Source: Multifurca ochricompacta (lineage: Eukaryota > Basidiomycota > Agaricomycetes > Russulales > Russulaceae). Taken from it: a DNA stretch of 64,000 nt. Of this stretch, positions 11,047 through 22,372 are shown in pieces. Both the position numbers and the translations under genes were made by a program. Location of the stretch: contig WTXG01000071.1 of the NCBI GenBank assembly GCA_022496185.1, positions 99,882 to 163,881 on the forward strand, read 5' to 3'. Position 1 is the stretch's first letter. Every line of letters begins with the position of its first letter. The notes under the pieces are model-generated. The model did no database searches. It was not told where the DNA came from and saw only the letters and a program-made list of their open reading frames with translations.

Positions 11047-11704
11047 ATATCTTTTCATGTGACCGGGGCCGAGACCACACGGAAATGGAATGGAACGAAC
11101 GGCACAAAAAAATGAAGCACCGCCAGTGTTGTGGATAATACATTCTAAAATCTCCCATGAAAATGTTCCTGATAACGCAATGACATTGAGTACAGATGCT
11201 CATCTGTGTTCCCCAAGAGGTCGACAGATGTCTAAGGACAGACGACAGGCATCGGGAGGAGTTTGGAGATATCTGTATGACTGCAACGTGGTGGTGGTTC
11301 ATCACGCACTGCAAGGAGCAACCACATTAGGAGCAGTTAAATGTAGGGGCAGGAATAGGAGTATCGGAAAGGGAAGGTAGAGGCGAGTGGAAAGAAAGGA
11401 AAGGGAAAAGAGAAAGGAAGACTTTGCGATGTGGCAGTCAGGTGATCCCTGTAGGGCGCGGGTGAAGTGGAAAGAGATCATGGTCACTCTATACACGCAA
11501 ATGAAAATGATCGCTCATCTGAATCAAAGAGGAACCGCAAGCATTACATTGTCACACCGAGCTAGCTTCCTCCCTGACCCAAATCACGAACACGAACTTC
11601 CAACAAACAAACAAACAGTACTGTTATTCTTATTGTACAATGATTTTTGAATACGATGATGGTCCGATGGCTAATCACAATTGTACAACAGAGACCCGAG
11701 AGAG
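11047..11704. other. Intergenic region downstream of the FAD oxidase gene
   Basis: No supported gene. Short open frames on both strands lack any recognisable motif. It lies beyond the 3' end of the minus-strand FAD oxidase and should contain that gene's terminator, but no specific signal was identified. Confidence 0.5.
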
Positions 11705-13516
11705 TCAGGCGCCGCCTGCGTTGGGAGCGATGGCGAACCATTTCCAGAACACGTTCTCGGGATCATATCGATGTTTAAGACGCTGCAAGGGGCCGTAGTT
11801 GGGCCCGAACAACGTCCGTGACATAGACTCTTGGTCCGCCGACTCCGCTTGAGTCTCAGAATCTATCACACGAATCGTCAATAAAAAAAACTGACCAGCG
11901 GATCCATGATACCCACTAAAGTTTCCGTATCCGCTATTGCTCTTCCCATCTGATGCCTGGGCCTCCGCAATCGCGACGATGTCCGTGAGTTCCCGCGCAG
12001 CTTTCTTCGCAGCCTGTTCCACTGCAGGTGTATTGTTGGTCCACTTCAGGGCGCTTCCCGTCATGCCGCGATGAGAGCGGAGATGTGAAGTAGCGTTCTC
12101 GGGTAGAGTCATGACCGTGTGATGCGGAACGTATTCGAACAAATATCCGTGCTCAATCTCATTTCCCGGAGCCGCGTTAAGCTGAGTGATTTTTTCGAAA
12201 ACACTCTTCACTACATGGGCACGGGGACTCGATTGAAAAACGCTCTTCAGGTAATAGCCATAACCGTGCGCAAAGGTCTCATTCTGGGCATCAGTAGTTT
12301 CAGATCGCATTCTGAGAAAGTCAGAAAGTGACGAACCATAATACCGTTGAGTTGTTCAAAAGGGATCTCGCGCGCACCGTCAACAATGGGCCCTAGTCAC
12401 ATAAGTTGGCTTGTTGTAGTGACGCATTATTGCTACACTTACCAAGGTCATAGAACCGCTTGAAATTTTTGCGACCTTCATCCTCGGAGCCATTATAGAA
12501 TAAGTTGAGAGAGATGCATTCCTACAAAGGTGTCGTAGGTTGCTCCGAAGTGGCGATAGAGAGAGATCAATCACTAACCCTGCCACCTGGACCTCTCCCC
12601 AGAATCTGTAAAATGCCTTCGTTATTCTTGACAGTCTTCCACCATTTTGTGAGCACGGCCATGAGTGCATCCAAAACTTCCGCTGGAAAGACGACTATGC
12701 CGGCAAAGACAGTGCGGCGCTGCGGGTGCAGTCTGAGGACAAACTCGGTACAGACACCAAAATTTGAGCCGCCTCCGCGGATGCCCCAAAACAGTTCGGT
12801 ATTTTCTGTGTCAGACAGAGTGAGGACCGTCCCATCCGCTGTGACAAGCGTAGCCTGTGCCATTTTGTCAACAAGTTCGGTTACTAAGATACCACAGGAA
12901 GACAAACGTGCCTGTATAAGATTATCGACAACGAGGCCATGTTGACCGGTAAGAAAGCCGTAACCTCCCCCGAGGAGGAGCCTTTGGTTGTCATTAAATT
13001 ATGAAAGTTATCATCGCGAGATGGCAAGACGTACCCTGAAACCCCTGTCTACAATCCAAGTTCAGTTCTCTGCACCGCAGAACGGAAAACAAGAGTGCGG
13101 CCAAAAGGCCAAACGCGTACATGATTGACAGTCCCAGCTACAGTTGCTAGACCGTGCTTGATGGCCTCTTTATCAACGGTTTCCCAAAGTGAACCTCCCC
13201 CTATACGCACGGTGCGCTTAGCTGGGTCGACAACCGCATAATTGTAATAACGAGAAAGATCGATGATCAGTCCGTCTTCTGCAGACGAGGCGCCAGAAGG
13301 GCTGTGACCACCGCAACGGATCGCAACTTGGAGTTTGTTCGTCCGAGCATACTTCAGCGCGAGCGCAATGTCATCGATATCTTTCACGAAGGCCACGATG
13401 CTAGCAGGACGCTCCGCGTTGACTGCCCATCGAGCTATCGCCTGCTTGTAATTCGGATCATTGGGGGTTACGATGTCCCCTTTGAAGGACTGCATGAACG
13501 TGTGAATGTCAGACAT
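11705..13516 (-). CDS. Berberine-bridge-like FAD-linked oxidoreductase
   Basis: A secreted- or metabolite-type flavin oxidase of the BBE/PCMH fold. I place eight exons: 13516-13121, 13048-13035, 12981-12912, 12854-12579, 12521-12443, 12392-12337, 12283-11896 and 11847-11705. They sum to 1422 nt with consistent phases, giving 473 residues, normal for the family. Visible are the FAD-binding PCMH start, the RCGGHSPSG motif whose His is the usual covalent FAD anchor, LLLGGGYGFLTGQHGL, ADGTVLTLS, and the C-terminal BBE segment RYDPENVFWKWF. No Cys is seen at the second flavin-linkage site, so mono-covalent FAD is likely. Exon 2 is only 14 nt, and intron 3 would be GC-AG. No signal peptide is evident from this start (MSDIHTF). 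An upstream in-frame start at 13594 is less likely. Substrate unknown. Confidence 0.9.
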
Positions 13517-13963
13517 CCTGGACAGACAGAAGGGTCGATGAGACGTCCAGATAATAGACACAATTCTTCTTATAGGAGCGCGTACGTAAAACAAAACTAT
13601 GCCCGCCCATATAAAGAGGAGTCAAAGGAATTGAATTGAATTTAATTGCGGCGGATCAAGAAATTAGGGGCTTAGCATGAACAAGAAAGGGGGGGAGGGG
13701 TTGTTGCCTGGAACTCTAGTAACTCTAGTATGGAGGATATTCTTTGCGTTTGTTTTGACAAGCATTTAGAGAGTACAACATCTTGGTGGGTGGTAATGGT
13801 AATGGTAGCTGTAGCTACGAATAGCAGAGGCGAGCTCGTGGCGGTGAAGAAGTAAACACAAGTCAGGGCTGACCGGGACCCGGCTATTGGGCTCCATGGC
13901 TCAGTGCTCAGGTTCCTTTCACACCGCCACCCGCCGCCCACGCTATTTGATGATTGATTGACC

Positions 13964-14603
13964 ATGGTTAGCAAAATGACTTGTCCAGATCACATCGTCC
14001 GTGTGCAACATCCCAATCATTACTTAAACAGGCTACAGAAACGCAAACAGTATCCGAATTACCAACAGAGACGATCGATTTCGCTCACCGCATGTTCGAC
14101 GCCGCGCGCGAGGGCAACACACAGTTGCTCCTCGCCGCCGTGGACGCAGGACTACCTCCCAATCTCATGAATCAGAAAGGTATCTACTATATTTGTCCTA
14201 CACGGATGTGTTATGTGTCTCTTTTTTCCACAACTATGTGTGTATGTTTGGATCGCTCACCACTATGCCTCTGTTATTTTGCCAAAACAAAAAAAAAAAA
14301 GGTAACACGCTATTGATGCTCGCCGCCTACGCGGGCCACGCCGAGCTCGTGCGTGGCCTCATCGAGCGCGGGGCGGACCCAAACCGGCTGAATGATCGTG
14401 GACAGGCGCCGATTGCTGGAGCAGTATTCAAACGTGAGGATGAAGTCGTACGCGTGCTCATAGAGGCAGGCGCGGACCCCCGGGCGGGTGAGCCAAACGC
14501 GATTGCCAGTGCGCGGATGTTCGGCCGCACAGACCTGCTTGTCGTATTTGGTGCACGGGAGGACGAAAGCACCGATGCGGGACCAATCAGACAGGCGTCA
14601 TGA
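13964..14603 (+). CDS. Small ankyrin-repeat protein
   Basis: A protein of about 150 residues with tandem ankyrin repeats. The first repeat (FAHRMFDAAREGNTQLLLAA) lies upstream of an intron at 14180-14301, whose acceptor is a poly(A)-rich ...AAAAAG. The second exon (14302-14603) encodes NTLLMLAAYAGHAELVRGLI, then GADPNRLNDRGQAPIAGAVF and GADPRAGEPNAIASARMFGR. Splicing joins G|GT to keep the frame. The start is unsure. ATG 13964 could be followed by an intron ending at AAACAG 14031-14036, or a later ATG (14090) could be used. Short stand-alone ankyrin proteins of this form are widespread in fungi; the role is unknown. Confidence 0.75.
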
Positions 14604-14689
14604 GGGCAAGGCTGGCAAGGGCTGGGGCTTAGATGTTTTGATGTTTGTAATTATCTCGTTCAACAAAAATTGAGATGATGTAACCTCAT

Positions 14690-15530
14690 AAAACTATTTA
14701 AACAAAGCAGAGATAGAAAGTAAAAGTATATATAACACATTGCCGAGAACTCCAGGGCTCGTCTCTGGGTCTGAGTATATCAAGTAAATAACGTTATGAA
14801 AAGGAGAGTGGCTTTCGGAAGACACCCGTCTAGTCTTCGACAGGTTTGTTGGCCCGCGGCCTGCGGTGCCCCGCGGCTCGCCCATTGTGTGCCTCAGAGC
14901 GACCGCGGTTCCAAGCGTCAAGGTCAAGAATATGACCAATGACGGAAGAACGGGATACTTTGGATTGGTCTGGGGCTATCTTCCACGCTCCAACGAACAC
15001 GGACCACGACGGGGGAAGCGAGTCGAGGAGCGTGGTGACGAAAAAGACGTCTGGGTTTCTAGACGTGTATGCCTTCGAAGCTAGGACGTCCTGCCAGAAC
15101 TCACCCATGTGCTGGATGTGGGCGGGGACGTCACCATCTTCATGAAGCTTAGTAGAGGTGAACTTGCGCAAGGCGAGAGATTCTTGAATGAGGATTCAGG
15201 TTGGAAGTGCTCGTGCAATGTGATCCAAATGTCCTTAGCCGACGCGGTTTGTCTAATTATCCATAACCATTTGTCTGGTATGTTTACTACGAGTTGAAGC
15301 CGCGCACACGCGTCTCGCATCTTCCAGCGCCTTCGCTCAGACTCTTCCGTCGGAGCTAGTTCTGTGCCATCGACGAGGTCCCACAGACCGCGAGACTGGA
15401 GTATGAGCTCAGTCTTGAATGACCAGTGCGAATAGTTGTTATAATCTAGCTTCGGATGAAGTGAGATGGGATCGAGTTGCCAACTCTCCAAACAGTGTAG
15501 ATTAGGATTAGACATGGTGTACACTGGCAA
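14690..15530 (-). pseudogene. Second decayed copia gag relic
   Basis: The minus strand from 15516 reads MSNPNLHCLESWQLDPISLH, GLWDLVDGTELAPTEESERR and later MGEFWQDVLAS, LLDSLPPSWSVFV and HILDLDAWNRGRSEAHN. This is a copia gag closely related to the relic at 9610-10660 but better preserved. Two frames are used, so it is frameshifted near 15100. It ends near 14830, before any protease. A possible LTR edge (TGTTAGTGACG) lies at 15625. Confidence 0.8.
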
Positions 15531-15564
15531 AACAGGTCGTCAATCCGTGACTCTGGGTTCTTGC

Positions 15565-15599
15565 ACAGCGGCGGTGGTGGTGGTGGTGGTGGCGGTAGT
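15565..15599. repeat. (GGT)n microsatellite
   Basis: A run of GGT/GGC triplets between the gag relic and its presumed LTR. It is a simple sequence repeat; no coding role was seen. Confidence 0.85.
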
Positions 15600-16317
15600 C
15601 AACACGAGGGATACTCTTATAGGTTGTTAGTGACGTGGCGCCATGGAAGTGGCTCTCACTCACCTATGAGTTATGTTAATAAGAAAGCAAAAACAAGACC
15701 TCCAGACGCGCCCTTATTTCGAATAGGTAATGGGTGGAGGAGCAGCGTAACGCGACCGTTTGTTCAAACGGATGATGTAAACAGGTTTCGCGAGAACTGC
15801 GCTCACTCGATCAGATTCAAGTGCAAGTGAAAAGCCGGTGAAATGTAGTGGTAAGGCAAGGTGAAGGCAAGTGAGGATTACTGTTCCTCCTCTACTCGTC
15901 CTCATCCTGTAGAGTCTTTCCACACGTGACCGTCTAGCACGTGACCGATTTATCCTACTCCTATTGTATATGCCAGTCGGGACGTATGTGGATAGGGATG
16001 ATGAGATTTGAGGGATTGGGGATTGAGAAATCAAGCATACTGACCAGCTAGACAGCGCCCAGGGCATCCCTTGTAGGGTTGTCATGACATGATGTGTCCA
16101 GTTGGCTTCGCTTCCTCTTCGTTCGTTTATTGTATCAGCTGGAACTGGAACAACCGGCCCGCCTTAGTGACCCCTTTGCCTCGTTCACCGACTATCAACC
16201 ATGTTCTGTGTCCCTTGAATAAGGACACGTCTCTGGCACGCCCTGTCGCTCTTCTTTTTAAGTCCTAGAAATTATACTTTTCATCAACCCTCCCTTTTTC
16301 TGACTAGAGAGTCCGGC
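15600..16317. other. Intergenic stretch with LTR edge and promoter region
   Basis: TGTTAGTGACG at 15625 looks like the end of an LTR for the gag relic on its left, but the other LTR end was not found. Two CACGTG E-box-like sites occur near 15923 and 15940. The right part should be the 5' flank of the membrane-protein gene that begins at 16318 or 16500. Confidence 0.45.
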
Positions 16318-17747
16318 ATGGAGTCCAACTCACAAATTATGGCACCTCGTGACGACGCTCATATTAACGGCCCCGTGTCTGGCCACTCACCATCAGGCAA
16401 TGCTGTGCTCCAAGAAGGATCTGACGCTGAACTCGCTTCACTTTCTCCCACCGACGACCAATTTTCAGAAAACCTCGTCCACAGCTGGAGAAAAACCTGA
16501 TGTCCTTCGAGGCTTCCCCTCTACCCCATACTAGTCTAGAATCACGTCGGGGAACTGGGTTACTAGATTCATCTCAAGTTGGTGATATCTCGGACATTCC
16601 AGCAGTAGCTCGTCAACTGCATACGCCACCTACAGGATCCGCGGCGATTGATGCCGCGATTTCCGAGGGTTCAAGTTCTGGGGACAAATATCATGAAGTA
16701 GAATCGAGTTCAATGCATGTGAGCTCAACCTCAACAGTGGGTCGAGGTAAACAGAGTGGGCCGGCGCCTTGTCCTCTGCTTGTCCCTCTTCCTGAATCCG
16801 ACGAAGAAGATTCATCAGAATCTATGAGACACGGGGGTGCTACAAGGACCATGGATGGAAAAAGCCAGGATGGAGACGCATATAGCACTCATATAGATGA
16901 GAGGCCGACTCCGCAAGGTAACCCAGCCATACAAAGCCTTACCCGCCCAAGTAAGTCTTACACGACTTCGGGATCCCGTTCCCGGTCACACTTTGTTTTG
17001 TCAGGCGATACGGATGACAGCCAGGCGCTTTGGGTGATTGGTGACTCCGCCCTGGAAAGACGTGATCGACGCGTACACGAGCGTTGGCAAGCAGGGTTAG
17101 GCGTGACATTTGTCTTGGCACGTCCAATAATAGGCAGTACGATCACTACTGACTAGAGCTCCTCTCAGTCCAACATCCTCTCCGTTCTCATCCTCTGCAT
17201 CGCACTCGAACTCTATCGTAGAACGAAGGCGGCGCATCCAGGCCTAATTGCGAGGATTCGAGCCCGACATATTGCCCGCGCCGGTAGAAACACTCCATTC
17301 TCCCCTATCATCAGCCTCTTTTTCGAGGCTGACGCACCTTTTGTCCACTCGAATACCGCATTCCTTACTGGCCTCTGTACTACTCTGGTCTGCACACTCA
17401 TGTCAGACCTGGCCCTGCGCTGGGTAGCGCGTTACGAGACTCGCCTGCTACCGCCTCGAAACGCCTCGCCACGCGACCGAATGATCGCGCGCATGGAGTG
17501 GAACGAGCGCATGGAGCGACTAGCAGTACCTTGGTTGCTTGAGGTTGGCATACCGGGGTTGTTGTATGTCGCGATCTGCCTTTTCTACACGGGAGCCATC
17601 ATGCGCGCCTTTCCTTATCTCAGCAATCCCATCTGCGCAGCACTCGGTATTTTACTCATGGTCTTCTCTATAAGCGCCTTGTGGTCATTTGAGCCGGCTC
17701 TTGACGCCAGGTTTCGTCCGCGACCTGTATCTTCTGCCGGGCGTTGA
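16318..17747 (+). CDS. DUF6535-like multi-pass membrane protein
   Basis: The core CDS is 16500-17111 plus 17169-17747 (396 residues), joined across a 57-nt intron with a CTGAC branch-like site. The N-terminal 200 residues are Ser/Asp-rich and low in structure. After ERRDRRVHERWQAG come four hydrophobic segments (near NILSVLILCIALEL, GLCTTLVCTLMSDLAL, LLEVGIPGLLYVAICLFYTG and CAALGILLMVFSISALW). The spacing, and a charged stretch ARYETRLLPPRNASPRDRM between segments 2 and 3, resemble the DUF6535 membrane domain common in mushrooms. An upstream frame (16318-16500) may be a 5' exon or an upstream ORF; I could not settle the splice. Function unknown. Confidence 0.65.
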
Positions 17748-18067
17748 GAGTATTGTAGCTCGGCGTCCGCATATTTTGTCAATATGTATGTACTTATCGA
17801 CCGTGCAGCTGCTGACTGCGTAATCTCAGCTTAGAGCCAGTTTTTTTGTTTCATGATTGAGTTGTCCTACTCGGAACTGCATAACTCTTGGACTCAGTTT
17901 TACTTTATCCAATAGGCAATGCTATCTAATTCCGGGGCGATTGCACGAGCTTTCTTGAGGAGGAAATTACAAGCGAAGAGCGACACCGGTCAGCAATGAA
18001 TAAGAAAATGTTTTGTGAAAAAGGTTTTTGGTGACTCTCTCTTGGGTGCGAGTGGCTACTTTATCTA
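17748..18067. other. Convergent intergenic region
   Basis: Lies between the 3' ends of the plus-strand membrane-protein gene and the minus-strand IDO gene. No ORF or repeat was recognised. Both genes must terminate here. Confidence 0.6.
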
Positions 18068-19587
18068 TTAGGTTCGGCGGCGTCTCTCTTCTGGCATATT
18101 AATCGCACCCTCACCTGTGCGATCCCTCACCCCTTTCAAAAACGGTACCAATTCGGTACCTCCTGTGCCTTTCTCGTCAAGCAATGTCTCCCTCTCTCCA
18201 CTCTTGTCTTTCTCAGCAATTCCACGCGCCTGATTGACAACGTACAGCGTCGCGATCCTAACATGCGTCGTTCTCCAATCGCGGAGGGCGGTGACGACGT
18301 CATTATAAGCCTTTACCTCCGCCTCACTCATGATACCTCGCTTCCGGAATCCACGTGTCTCCAACGCGAGCGCGTCGACGAAGCATCGATCCGCTAGGGG
18401 GAAGAAAGCGCGCATGCGCATGAGAAAGTTACCGCCTTTTTGGGTCTCATGCGTGTGCTCTTCGATATTCAAGAACACGTCCAGCGCGTGAAATAGTGCG
18501 CTTTGCGCCGCCGTACTCCCAGCCATCGGTTCTACGACGCCGTCAGCGGATACCCAACGGCTTCGTAGGGTCTCTCCTCCCTCCTCCTCCTCTACCCTCC
18601 TCCTCTACCTCCTCCTCCCCTCCTAGGTCGAATATCCAAGCTCCGCGCGTGGGACAACCGACGTACCACGGTCGAACGGAGTGGTAGAACACGCTCGGCG
18701 CGCATCCATTCCGCACATTTGCGAGCGTCGCGTTCATGGTGCGGATGTGGCCCGCTAACGCGGTGAGTTGCTCTGCTCGAGCGTCGTAATTCTGGTGTTG
18801 GTGCTGATGCTGGTGCTTGTGCTGACGTTGATTGTCGAGTAGGATGCGTATCGCGTTTAGTGCCTTCGCACCAGCCGCCTCGATATGCAGTGAGGTGAGA
18901 TAGAAGTGCGCTTCGTCTTCGGTCCCCGAGAAATTGTTCAGCACGCGTAGGCGTTTTTTTCCATCTTCGGTATTGGTATTGGTATCGTCCACGGCGTAAT
19001 TGTATTGCGTGGTGTCGGCATAAGTGACCACGGGGGGTACGCCGAGCGCACGGGAGAGTGCTAAGAGCGGTCTTGCGAGGCAAGAGGGCACACGTGCTGG
19101 GGTGGTCGGCGTTGGCTCGACGGGGAGGGAATGGATATAGAAGTGGAGGAGACAGACGAGTACCTGGCGCGCGCGGATGAGCACGTCCATGTCTGCTCGT
19201 TGTATGAGCGGAGACGGAGAGATGTATGGCATCTGGTAAGTGAGGGGACGTTCAGTAAGTCTGTTGGGATCTTGCTAGGGTAATGAGAGAGTGCAGGGCT
19301 CCCCCGCGTGTTTTTACCTTTCTGATGCTCTCTCTCCAACCCTCAGCTACTGGAGATGGATCCCGTAGCCTCACGGGGGCAGATTTGGCCTGCGCCAGCA
19401 GGTCGGCCCAGACGGCATACAGAGGTGGAAGATGCTCTCGCACATTCGAGGGCCCTCGAGCTAGAAAACCATATTTCCAAATGTACGAGTGGTCTGCCGC
19501 GGCAGCGATCGCGCCATCGGGTAACGAAGGCGCATTTTCACGCCATGGAAGCTGTGGGGAGCCTATAGAGATGTCGTGGGGTGCCAT
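18068..19587 (-). CDS. Indoleamine 2,3-dioxygenase family protein
   Basis: A heme dioxygenase that opens the indole ring of tryptophan (first step of the kynurenine route). Three exons, 19587-19318, 19232-18596 and 18531-18068, sum to 1371 nt in frame, giving 456 residues. Seen: LSRALGVPPVVTYADT, LNNFSGTEDEAHFYLTSLHI, FYHSVRPWYVG, GSTAAQSALFHALDVFL and the proximal heme ligand His in RTTHVRIATLYVVNQA. All follow IDO order. Odd points are a His/Gln repeat (HKHQHQHQHQ) in a loop and a Glu-rich linker encoded by a GGA microsatellite (about 18575-18625) in which intron 2 (64 nt) starts. Unspliced, the frame breaks there, so the donor choice rests on phase. The start ATG at 19587 is the only in-frame candidate seen. 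Paralogue class is not assigned. Confidence 0.88.
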
Positions 19588-20255
19588 GAAGAGTCAGTTC
19601 GAGCTGGGGTAACGATACCTGGTAAGTAAAAAATCTCATAAGCACATTTATACTATAGTAACGCCGGAATTGCAAGATCCGAAAGTCACTACCCCCTCAG
19701 GCTCAATCGGGCCATCACGGCTAGGCATCAAAGTACCCTCGTGTGCTCTCCTTGACTTTAAAATTCTAATGATGAAGATGAACAAGACCCTTAAGTCGAG
19801 GAAGGGATCATACTCAGTCGCGCTTATTATGATTGGCGTGAGTGCGAGTCCAGATGGGTTTGCGGTTCATAGCTGCAAGGGATTGGATAATCTTGGCAGT
19901 TAGTCCTTACTTAAAGACAAAAGACAAACAACCTTCTTAGCAATTTCTTAGCAATTTCTGCCTCAGCCTCGTTCCTCAGAACCCTGGTCCCTGGAAACCG
20001 GTGACCTGCCAATGAGCCGTGGAGGTGGATACCGGGTATGCCGGACCGTGCCGGAACTTGTTATCGATTGCTTCCGCTCTTACGCTTGCCAGTTAATTGC
20101 CTTCTCATCTTTTGATGCGCTCACTAAGAACCTTGTATGAGAAGATACACATTGCACTAGCCAATCAAGTTCCGGAACAGAGAAAGGTCCGCCATGGTGA
20201 TTGAAGTTACGCCGTAACCGTACAAGAGCTCAGAGCTTGAGCTTAAGATGGCACG
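19588..20255. other. Intergenic region upstream of the IDO gene
   Basis: No supported gene. It should hold the IDO promoter on the minus strand. A short open frame at 19670-19903 lacks recognisable motifs. Confidence 0.5.
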
Positions 20256-20989
20256 TGTCCTGGATGCGCATTTTTGCCATCCCGGACCGATTGAAAACCA
20301 TCCTGAGGGCATCACGCGATTGCGTGTCTTGCAAAGTCGACCTTCTTAGACTTAGATAAGATAAGGAGGAGTTCGGACCGATCTGACCCGGTCCACGCGA
20401 TGCAAAGTAGTCGCTGCCCTATGCAGCAATGGACACTGATAGATACACGCGGCCATTGTTTGAGTAATACAATTTGATGATTTGATTATAGAGTGATCTA
20501 AAGTAGTCTAGTATGTATTTTAGATAATGCCAGACCAGCGGAAAGGATCGCGCATTGGTAAATAAGATGTGTCAGGGCACTCAGGAGAGCGGGCCACTGA
20601 TAACTAATTAGATTTACATGCACGCTCGATCGGCTTTGGTATTTCATAGAGTAGTACTAGGACATATTTAAAGACACCCTGTAGCATGCTGCAGACCCCA
20701 TCTTGTCCTCTTGGGCTGTAGGTGCACTTTATCACTTTATCTTTGTATTTACTTAGGCCCAACTGATCTTGTCCTCTTGGGGCTGTAGGCTCTTAGCAAA
20801 GTTCAATATAGGTCTATTCTTGCTGTATAAGCAAGGCAGAGTCCTCTGACTGCTTCAAGCCTTACGCGTGCATTAATCTCCGCGTTCTGGGCAGCTTTCC
20901 GACTAGGATATTTTCACCTCTGAGTTACCACGATCTCTACATCTTATCTAATCTTACATAGCAAGCGCGGGATAGAAGCACCCGTTACA
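20256..20989 (+). repeat. Left arm (LTR-like, family X)
   Basis: The promoter-like box reads rightwards. The 36-nt distance from TATA to the repeated block is the same as in the copia LTRs. The block is followed first by GTGCAC (20722) and, at its second copy, by GCTC after AG (20787-20788). Confidence 0.75.
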
Positions 20990-21493
20990 GCACGCCGCTT
21001 CTAGCTATCCTCACATGCAAAGTGAAAGAAAACCCCATTGAGGCTGTCCATGTTGTATCTACGAGGCGCCTTTTTTCTTGGACATAGGCGATCATTTGGC
21101 CTTGGGACCCTATCGGGTCAACTTCAGGTCTCCACACGTTCTCACTAGATCGCTACTGCCACACCAAGGCTGTGGCTGTTCCATTTTTTCTCTGAGCGAA
21201 GGGAGCCTTGTTTCCGACAGTTTTTCTTTTCAACTCTAGATCTGTAACGGACCGCTATCCACTGAATCAGCTGAAGACCAACTGATCTCCCATCTAACGC
21301 TCAGGTCGTTTCCTTCTCACTTGTGTCACCTTTTTGGGATTATACCCAAAAAACGGCTTGTAAAATGATGTCCCCAAGGTCCCGGAAATTACCCAGTGCA
21401 ACCTCCGTTTGCGCGCACGTAAGGTCTAGCGCTGTTGTTCCCCCGCTCTCAGAAGCAACACATGTCTCTAAATATAGAGACAGCTGAACTAGG

Positions 21494-22228
21494 TGTAACG
21501 GGTGCTTCTATCCCGCGCTTGCTATGTAAGATTAGATAAGGTGTAGAGATCGTGGTAACTCAGAGGTGAAAATATCCTAGTCGGAAAGCTGCCCAGAACG
21601 CGGAGATTAATGCACGCGTAAGGCTTGAAGCAGTCAGAGGACTCTGCCTTGCTTATGCAGCAAGAATAGACCTATATTGAACTTTGCTAAGAGCCTACAG
21701 CCCCAAGAGGACAAGATCAGTTGGGCCTAAGTAAATACAAAGATAAAGTGATAAAGCGCACCTACAGCCCCAAGAGGACAAGATGGGTCTGCAGCATGCT
21801 ACAGGGTGTCTTTAAATACGTTCTAGTACTATCCTACGAAATACCAAAGCCAATCGAGGGTGCGATGTAGATCTAAGTAGTTATCAGTGGCTTACTCTTC
21901 TAAGTACCCTGACACATCTTGTTTACTAACGCGCGATCGTTTCTGCCGGTCTGGCATTATCTAAAATACATACTAGACTACTTTAGATCACTCTTTAATC
22001 AAATCATCAATTTGTATTACTCAAACAATGGCCGCGTGTATCTATCAGTGTCCATTGCTGCATAGGGCAGCGACTACTTTGCATCGCGTGGACCGGGTCA
22101 GATCGGTCCGAACTCCTCCTTATCTTATCTAAGTTAAAGAAGGTCGACTCTGCAAGACACGCAATCGCGTGATGCCCTCAGGATGGTTTTCAATCGGTCC
22201 GGGATGCCAAAAATGCGCATCCAGGACA
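21494..22228 (-). repeat. Right arm (LTR-like, family X)
   Basis: Reverse complement of the left arm with scattered substitutions. In this copy the two 22-nt blocks are identical, whereas in the left arm one G is missing from the first. Confidence 0.75.
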
Positions 22229-22372
22229 CTAGGCATGCTCGTGCCAGCAATTCCTAGAAGTAGATACCGGCTCGCGTCTTAATAAGCTAAACCGTGGGTG
22301 AATACCGTTTCTCCGTGTACTTGAGCACCTGTCAAGTAGAGCTAGGGCTGATAAGGCTCTGAAAGTCCCACC

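Larger units (their letters stand above)
20256..22228. mobile_element. Foldback-like element: two LTR-like arms facing each other
   Basis: A left arm of 734 bp (20256-20989, TGTCC..TTACA) and a right arm of 735 bp (21494-22228) are near-perfect reverse complements, flanking a 504-bp loop. Each arm looks like an LTR. It has TG..CA ends, a TATTTAAAG box at 20665, and a repeated 21/22-nt block (20701-20721, 20767-20788) placed like exon a of the copia LTRs. No transposase, gag or pol was found in the loop. A target duplication was not convincing. Related arms occur at 48790-49350 and 51180-51540. It could be two LTRs inserted tail to tail, or a non-autonomous long-inverted-repeat element. Confidence 0.8.

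Noticed and set aside
20251..22233. Target duplication for the 20.3-22.2 kb foldback element
   Set aside because: Flanks GCACG and CTAGG do not match, and shifted or 9-bp alternatives were no better.
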